64,000 nucleotides of DNA, taken from positions 1 to 64,000 of the IMG/VR virus record IMGVR_UViG_3300008267_013251, one strand, 5' to 3'. Made by a program: the position numbers and the translations under genes. This stretch comes from a virus. Below, one piece after another: positions 60,391 through 64,000 of this stretch (its first letter is position 1; each line of letters begins with the position of its first letter). Below the pieces are notes generated by a model. It made no database searches. It worked only from the letters and a program-made list of their open reading frames with translations, and was not told the origin of the DNA.

Positions 60391-60474
60391 ATGATTAATA
60401 CTCTTTCTTTTCTCGTCGCTGTATCTGTACTAGTGGGTATGATATATATAGTTGCAGAGAAAGTGAGAGAGTGA
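60391..60474 (+). CDS. Tiny membrane protein in the array (27 residues)
   Basis: MINTLSFLVAVSVLVGMIYI and then VAEKVRE: one transmembrane helix. AGGAG lies 7 bases upstream. The stop overlaps the next ATG (TGATG). Likely expressed; role unknown. Confidence 0.55.
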   Translation: MINTLSFLVAVSVLVGMIYIVAEKVRE

Positions 60475-60800
60475 TGTCAGAAATTCCATTTTCAGTATAT
60501 GGTTTTACAACTAACAAGCCTCCAGTATTAAATACAAGTTGGAATGAACAAAAAAGAACTGTTGATCTAAGTCACAAAAGTTATGTTTTTATTACTTCTC
60601 TGTATTCATCACCATGGAGACAAAGAGAAAGGTTTCCAAACGCTGATCGATCCACTATACTTTACTATTGGTCAAAGTATGGTGATAAAAGAGTCAAAAG
60701 AAGTTTGAACTGGACAACCGAACCGAGATCATGGTGGCCTTCAGGCATAACTGAATCAAAGGTTTTCAACGAAAGTCATGTTAAAGGTTTTAAATTTTAA
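60474..60800 (+). CDS. KRTVDLSH-family small protein (108 residues)
   Basis: The N-terminal 35 residues pair with the protein at 17234-17506 (FS-YG--T--PP----SW-E-KRTVDLSH-SY-F). The C-terminal part is Trp/Arg/Ser-rich (SSPWRQRERF, YYWSKYGDKR, SLNWTTEPRSWW). The start is TGATG-coupled to the membrane peptide, suggesting they act together. No known family. Confidence 0.7.
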   Translation: MSEIPFSVYGFTTNKPPVLNTSWNEQKRTVDLSHKSYVFITSLYSSPWRQRERFPNADRSTILYYWSKYGDKRVKRSLNWTTEPRSWWPSGITESKVFNESHVKGFKF

Positions 60801-60963
60801 TTGTGATGTTTTTTCAGCAGGTAACGCTTGCTCATTCAAAGACATAAATAATAGTGAACTTTATAGAGCACTTAGCTTTGACGGCAGAACTCAAAGCCAA
60901 TTATTCAGTCATCCGTTTATTTATGACAGTCATTGCTTCAATATGTTGTGGAGAAGCCCGTGA
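60778..60963 (+). CDS. Tiny-array protein A6 (61 residues)
   Basis: LNFNCDVFSAGNACSFKDINN, LYRALSFDGRTQ, DSHCFNMLW. It overlaps the previous gene by 23 bases and shares its stop with the next start (GTGA). It has a weak ribosome site, so translation is probably by re-initiation. Confidence 0.5.
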   Translation: MLKVLNFNCDVFSAGNACSFKDINNSELYRALSFDGRTQSQLFSHPFIYDSHCFNMLWRSP

Positions 60964-61190
60964 TTTTCAATTACACATGCAGACACACTTATTCTGTATT
61001 CGCCCGAAATCAAAGATTCGGTGTGACATTCAGACCTAATGAATATTGTTGTTTGGCTTTTGGAAGTAGATTCAATAGAGTTAGTAGAAATACAGGGCAA
61101 GCTTGGAGTGAAGTGTTTGGTGCTTGCGAATCTACAGTATGGAAAGAATTTTCATTTGAAGAACAGCACAGTTGGAGCGATTGGGTATGA
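60960..61190 (+). CDS. Tiny-array protein A7 (76 residues)
   Basis: GTG start overlapping the preceding stop, with GGAGA upstream. Alternating strands: RHTYSVFARNQRFGVTFRP, EYCCLAFGSRFNRVSRN, WSEVFGACESTVW, ending SWSDWV. Its 3' end GGAGCGATTGGGTATGA serves as ribosome site and start of the next gene. Confidence 0.6.
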   Translation: MIFNYTCRHTYSVFARNQRFGVTFRPNEYCCLAFGSRFNRVSRNTGQAWSEVFGACESTVWKEFSFEEQHSWSDWV

Positions 61191-61372
61191 GGTTGTTACA
61201 TGCAGAATCATGCTGCTGGATATTGCATCAAAAAGCAAGTTCCAATATAGCTTGTTTCTTCCATCATTTTATGCCGTATTCATATCTTTGGAAAAGTTTT
61301 TCAGCCAGAAATACTAATCTACGACTTCAACAATCTAAAAATTTTGGATTTTATTCCAGCGATTGGGTTTGA
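61187..61372 (+). CDS. Tiny-array protein A8 (61 residues)
   Basis: ATGA-coupled to the previous gene. MRLLHAESCCWILHQKASS, NIACFFHHFMPYSYLWKSF, ending SSDWV, the same end as A7. The two 3' ends share AGCGATTGGGT, as if a junction had been duplicated. Confidence 0.6.
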   Translation: MRLLHAESCCWILHQKASSNIACFFHHFMPYSYLWKSFSARNTNLRLQQSKNFGFYSSDWV

Positions 61373-61424
61373 TTCAGTAATTTTTTATAGTATTATGCCT
61401 AAGTGTTTTTTAAAAGGAGTTTCT

Positions 61425-61616
61425 ATGCCGTATCCAACGAAATGTGACCGTTGTCGTCAATCTATGTCTGACTGCTGTATGAGCAAATTTAATTCAGACT
61501 ATATTTGTGGCACCTGCCAAACAAAAGAACAATCTCATCCCCAATATGCAATTGCTACGGAAGTTGCAAAAAGAATGAGCAACTTTTCTGGAATTGGCAA
61601 GCCTTCCGACCTTTAA
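61425..61616 (+). CDS. Small phage zinc-finger protein
   Basis: 63 residues. CDRCRQSMSDCCMSKFNSDYICGTC, then HPQYAIATEVAKRM and NFSGIGKPSDL match a common small phage family with two CxxC pairs (C-x2-C ... IC-x2-C) and a GIG-P-DL end. AGGAG precedes ATG. Unrelated to the tiny-array family, though in the same operon. Confidence 0.8.
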   Translation: MPYPTKCDRCRQSMSDCCMSKFNSDYICGTCQTKEQSHPQYAIATEVAKRMSNFSGIGKPSDL

Positions 61617-61658
61617 TTCGAATTGGATTCATAGTTTTTTTCGCATTTGGAGTAGAAC

Positions 61659-61817
61659 ATGGACAAGTCATTAGAAGAAAAAATTATGGAAGACATTATA
61701 AAACACCTGCATTCAAACCGGCATCTATCTAATTTAGGGTATGATTCTATGACAACAGAAATGAAAAATATATTTAATAGTATTGCATGCAATCCTGTGA
61801 GTGACCGTAATGTCTAG
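61659..61817 (+). CDS. Unrecognised small helical protein, 52 residues
   Basis: MDKSLEEKIMEDIIKHLHSNRHLSNLGYDS; TTGGAG lies upstream of ATG. It overlaps the next start by 8 bases. Too short for most gene finders. Confidence 0.55.
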   Translation: MDKSLEEKIMEDIIKHLHSNRHLSNLGYDSMTTEMKNIFNSIACNPVSDRNV

Positions 61818-61926
61818 TTATTGGGATGGATTTTGGACAGGTGTAGCTGTGACATTTGTTATGTCACAGCTTTATTTCTTGTGTTGTGACATTAGTTGTG
61901 GAAAAATTAAAAGAAGGGAGAAGTAA
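61810..61926 (+). CDS. Tiny membrane protein, 38 residues
   Basis: MSSYWDGFWTGVAVTFVMSQ, then LYFLCCDISCGKIKRREK: a membrane helix with a Cys cluster and basic end. TAATG couples it to the next gene. Confidence 0.55.
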   Translation: MSSYWDGFWTGVAVTFVMSQLYFLCCDISCGKIKRREK

Positions 61927-62090
61927 TGCCATATAAAAGTAGAATCAGAAGAGAAGAAGCAAGGTTAGCATGGCGAATTAAGAATAAAGAAAAACTTCGT
62001 GAACAAAGAAAAATATGGGAAGCAAATAATCAAGACAAAATTAGACAGTATAGAGAGAAAAGGAAACATAAAAATGCTCTCCAGAAATAA
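61926..62090 (+). CDS. Small basic helical protein, 54 residues
   Basis: RIRREEARLAWRIKNKEKLREQRKIWEANN, then QDKIRQYREKRKHKN: Arg/Lys-rich helix, like small nucleic-acid-binding phage proteins with YREKNRE-type repeats. TAATG coupling. Confidence 0.6.
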   Translation: MPYKSRIRREEARLAWRIKNKEKLREQRKIWEANNQDKIRQYREKRKHKNALQK

Positions 62091-62127
62091 CCACGATAAG
62101 TCTACAAATTTTTAGATCATAAAAAAA

Positions 62128-62772
62128 TTATTTTTTTTGTGGATATTTCAACTTTTTTATAAACCAAAAAGCTGCTTTAGATTCAAGCCTTAGTCTGTTC
62201 TCATTTGCAAATCTGTCTACGGCACTTTTTACACCTGCACACCAATCATAATCATGACCAAAAACAATTCCTTTTTCTACCATATCAAATGAGTACTTCA
62301 AGTCTGCGTAAACATCTTCCTCTTCATGAGATGCATCTATGTAAACAAGCTCTGGCTTTATCGCATGGTGTTTCAATATTTTTAAGCCTGTAATTGATGT
62401 ATTTGTTATTGGAATAATCGTATCTTGTAAATTATTGTGAACAACATTACTCAAGAACTGATAATATATTTGAGGATAACCATTTTTAAGATGGAGATTT
62501 CTTTCTGGAGTATCCTTGTGTGTTGTCCAAAATTCTGTCGCTCCTAACCATGTGTCAATGGCATATATCTTGGTATGTTTCAATCCTAGTTTTTTTAAAA
62601 TTTTGCCCATGTTAATAGTTGATTGGCCTTTCCAAGAACCTATTTCTACTACAACTGAAGGCAAAGACATAGATATCATTTCTTCAAAAATAGAATCATT
62701 TCCTCCCCAGCCATCTGTATCTTCAGGCCACAACTCTAAATTTTCATATATTTTTTGGTTTATTTCATTCAT
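62128..62772 (-). CDS. SAM-dependent methyltransferase (Methyltransf_24-like)
   Basis: 214 residues. VVVEIGSWKGQSTINMG (motif I), IYAIDTWLGATEF, ELVYIDASHEEEDVYADLKYSFDMV and GIVFGHDY follow the Methyltransf_24/cephalosporin-hydroxylase-like layout. These act on sugars or natural products. It interrupts the plus-strand tiny-gene series. Confidence 0.85.
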   Translation of the reverse strand: MNEINQKIYENLELWPEDTDGWGGNDSIFEEMISMSLPSVVVEIGSWKGQSTINMGKILKKLGLKHTKIYAIDTWLGATEFWTTHKDTPERNLHLKNGYPQIYYQFLSNVVHNNLQDTIIPITNTSITGLKILKHHAIKPELVYIDASHEEEDVYADLKYSFDMVEKGIVFGHDYDWCAGVKSAVDRFANENRLRLESKAAFWFIKKLKYPQKK

Positions 62773-62813
62773 ATTATTCCTTACGACATACCAACTACTA
62801 TGGCAAAATTTTA

Positions 62814-62841
62814 TTGTATTTTCGAACTTTGATTATATAAT
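62814..62841 (+). promoter_or_regulatory. Sigma70-like promoter for the 62.9-64 kb array
   Basis: TTGTAT (62814-62819) and consensus TATAAT (62836-62841), 16 bases apart, 36 bases before ATG 62878. Confidence 0.5.
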
Positions 62842-62877
62842 GAAAATTTATCATAAAAAATAAAAAAAGAAGGCAAG

Positions 62878-63072
62878 ATGCTTTTCATCAACGGGCATGA
62901 CTGCGCCATCTTCAGCCAAATATATTCTGGCAGTCACAATTGGAGAAATAATTGGTGTCTATGTGACACTAGAGCTATGACAGCCAGAGCAGCATTGTCA
63001 TTTTCCCATTGTTGGTCTAAAAATATAACTTGCTCCCAAAAGAATGATTCTTTTTTGTGGGGGATAGACTAA
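62878..63072 (+). CDS. Tiny-array protein B1 (64 residues)
   Basis: MLFINGHDCAIFSQIYSGSH, NWRNNWCLCDTRA, SFSHCWSKNITCSQ. AAGAAGG precedes ATG and a sigma70-like promoter lies upstream. The stop overlaps the next ATG (TAATG). It has a CW pair but the CF core is replaced by HCW. Confidence 0.6.
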   Translation: MLFINGHDCAIFSQIYSGSHNWRNNWCLCDTRAMTARAALSFSHCWSKNITCSQKNDSFLWGID

Positions 63073-63260
63073 TGTTCTATAAGTTCGGCAGTTCCAGATC
63101 ATTTCATTGGCAAATCTGGTCGCATCATGGCACCAGAGGCGTAATATGGGGAGATAATTTTGTGGGCAAAAGGGATCGGTATTCCATATTGTTGAGTAAG
63201 ACCTCCCAATTAACAAGCAGATGGTCGTACTACAGTAAGTGCTGGGGGTGGAGAGATTAG
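63072..63260 (+). CDS. Tiny-array protein B2 (62 residues)
   Basis: MFYKFGSSRSFHWQIWSHHG, GVIWGDNFVGKRDRYSILL, ending KCWGWRD. Trp/Ser/Arg/Gly-rich with short strands. TAATG start; GGGGG upstream. The next ATG is one base after its stop. Confidence 0.6.
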   Translation: MFYKFGSSRSFHWQIWSHHGTRGVIWGDNFVGKRDRYSILLSKTSQLTSRWSYYSKCWGWRD

Positions 63261-63261
63261 C

Positions 63262-63468
63262 ATGATATTCACTAGAAACTGTAATGGCATGAATACATTA
63301 CATCTACGAAGATTTTCTTATCTGTTTGATTCTTTTGGAACTTCAGTTTCTTTTCATGGAAAATATGGGTCAGCACTTTGTTTTGAAGGAAATTCATTTA
63401 TGTCTAATGCATTTCACGATGGACAGATGACATGCGGAAGACCATTTGCTTTAAGGACACAAATTTAG
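63262..63468 (+). CDS. Tiny-array protein B3 (68 residues)
   Basis: FSYLFDSFGTSVSFHGKYGS, then ALCFEGNSFMSNAFHDGQ (CF-x4-F core), ending RPFALRTQI. GGAGA precedes ATG. The stop TAG is fused to the next AGGAG ribosome site, as in A3. Confidence 0.62.
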   Translation: MIFTRNCNGMNTLHLRRFSYLFDSFGTSVSFHGKYGSALCFEGNSFMSNAFHDGQMTCGRPFALRTQI

Positions 63469-63479
63469 GAGACTTTCCA

Positions 63480-63620
63480 ATGATGTTCTGCCGTATGAGA
63501 AGCAGCAAATGTTGGTCAGAAGGCAATTATCAATTCATTTTTTATGATGTTGTAAGCAGTCGTTTAAACGGTGGATATTATAGTTATATGTTCAGCAGAG
63601 AGCGAGTGAGGAGCCTTTGA
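63480..63620 (+). CDS. Tiny-array protein B4 (46 residues)
   Basis: MMFCRMRSSKCWSEGNYQF, then YYSYMFSRERVRSL. Shortest member; CW motif only. Its tail encodes GAGGAG, the ribosome site of the next gene, and its stop overlaps that gene's TTG start. Confidence 0.55.
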   Translation: MMFCRMRSSKCWSEGNYQFIFYDVVSSRLNGGYYSYMFSRERVRSL

Positions 63621-63823
63621 TTATCCGAATTAACACTATTTCAAACAATGGATGCTGGAGTGGCGATAACAGCATTAGCCATTGCTTTCCACGCTTCCAA
63701 TATTGCACTCTGAGGAATACAGTAGGCAGAAGCATGGGTTTTTGGAGTGTGATATTTGAAAGGCAATGCAGATCGAAATTGCGCTATGGATTTTGGTCGA
63801 GTTGCTGGGGGAGCGGGATATGA
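63617..63823 (+). CDS. Tiny-array protein B5 (68 residues)
   Basis: TTG start overlapping the previous TGA, with GAGGAG upstream. NGCWSGDNSISHCFPRFQY and then CTLRN fit CW-x7-(H/Y)CF-x4-Y-(C/S)TL, identical in spacing to B6. The C-terminal half is Trp/Arg/Ser-rich. Clear paralogue of B6. Confidence 0.6.
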   Translation: MIIRINTISNNGCWSGDNSISHCFPRFQYCTLRNTVGRSMGFWSVIFERQCRSKLRYGFWSSCWGSGI

Positions 63824-63999
63824 TCCATCTGATTAACTCCTACAAAGAATGTTGGTGCTGGAATGATGCCAGCGATACAAGCTATTGCTTTATTGGCACA
63901 AAATATAGTACATTGTCAAAGCGCAGGGCATTTGGTGTCAAGGCAATATGGAGTTATGGGTATTCACAAGGCTATTCACAAAACTATTGGATTTTTTGA
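63820..63999 (+). CDS. Tiny-array protein B6 (59 residues)
   Basis: ATGA-coupled; GGAG 6 bases upstream. MIHLINSYKE, CWNDASDTSYCFIGTKYSTL and AFGVKAIW, then a Tyr/Gln/Ser repeat (SYGYSQGYSQNYW). CW-x7-YCF-x4-YSTL matches B5. The array may continue beyond the window. Confidence 0.62.
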   Translation: MIHLINSYKECWCWNDASDTSYCFIGTKYSTLSKRRAFGVKAIWSYGYSQGYSQNYWIF

Positions 64000-64000
64000 A

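Noticed and set aside
62998-63216. Minus-strand 72-codon frame
   Set aside because: It overlaps two plus-strand coupled array genes that have ribosome sites and a promoter.
59999-63999. Diversity-generating retroelement explaining the variable tiny genes
   Set aside because: No reverse transcriptase and no template/variable repeat pair was seen in the window. The lectin-like composition alone is not evidence.
1-64000. CRISPR arrays, insertion sequences, rRNA
   Set aside because: No regular direct-repeat/spacer pattern, transposase-like frame or rRNA segment was noticed.

Overview
This AT-rich window comes from the genome of a large tailed phage. It is not an ordinary bacterial chromosome. 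The evidence is a mosaic of phage-type genes: a T4 Rnl1-family RNA ligase, an SF2 helicase, a PHP-less C-family DNA polymerase, a DnaQ-like exonuclease, an ArdC-like protein, a CobS/CobT-like pair, and LamG, lectin, RCC1 and delta-60 surface proteins. There are also many tiny translationally coupled genes, a tRNA-Arg(UCU) gene split by a group I intron, and TATAAATA-like octamers of the T4 late-promoter type in front of putative virion genes. A secreted Cys-rich protein at 47.7-48.1 kb resembles proteins I associate with Planctomycetes. This is a weak host clue.

Layout. 0-1.4 kb: 5' part of an RCC1 surface protein (minus). 1.4-4 kb: two glycosyltransferases and a 2OG-Fe oxygenase. 4-6.3 kb: ArdC-like protein plus two small genes. 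6.4-8.4 kb: delta-60 repeat protein. 8.5-12.2 kb: zinc-finger protein, helicase, methyltransferase-like protein. 12.2-15.3 kb: conserved phage proteins, two glycosyltransferases, and small proteins with capsid-targeting-like N-termini. 15.4-27.2 kb: a carbohydrate and small-molecule modification island (FkbM and TPR-methyltransferases, adenylate-forming enzyme, nucleotidyltransferase-kinase fusion, glycosyltransferases, RNA ligase). 27.5-30 kb: lectin and LamG proteins. 30-31.5 kb: DUF6745-like module. 31.7-33.6 kb: polymerase. 33.6-38.5 kb: tandem carbamoyltransferases, glycosyltransferase, exonuclease. 39.5-44 kb: VWA/AAA/GHKL-like trio. 44.1-46.3 kb: intron-containing tRNA and small genes. 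46.4-48.8 kb: second RCC1 protein, secreted protein, tiny membrane protein. 48.8-54.8 kb: putative virion genes, including two long paralogues with predicted prohead-protease sites. 54.8-59.7 kb: small accessory genes and a PD-(D/E)XK nuclease.

The most unusual content is at 59.8-64 kb. It is a head-to-tail array of about a dozen tiny genes (46-108 codons) joined by ATGA, TAATG or GTGA overlaps. They encode Cys/Trp/Phe/Tyr/Ser/Asn-rich proteins with a recurring CF-x4-(Y/F) core. Relatives occur on the minus strand at 16-17.5, 27.1 and 29.9 kb. I do not recognise the family and regard it as the best candidate for an undescribed system.

How the genes fit together. Carbohydrate and carbamoyl enzymes could decorate virion proteins, host glycans or phage DNA; the sequence does not decide which. 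Surface-protein genes carry late-promoter-like octamers, while the exonuclease, the 58 kb genes and the tiny-gene array have sigma70-like promoters. Two probable one-base frameshifts (44.6 and 50.9 kb) and one ligase gene without a canonical start (25.8 kb) need read-level checking.
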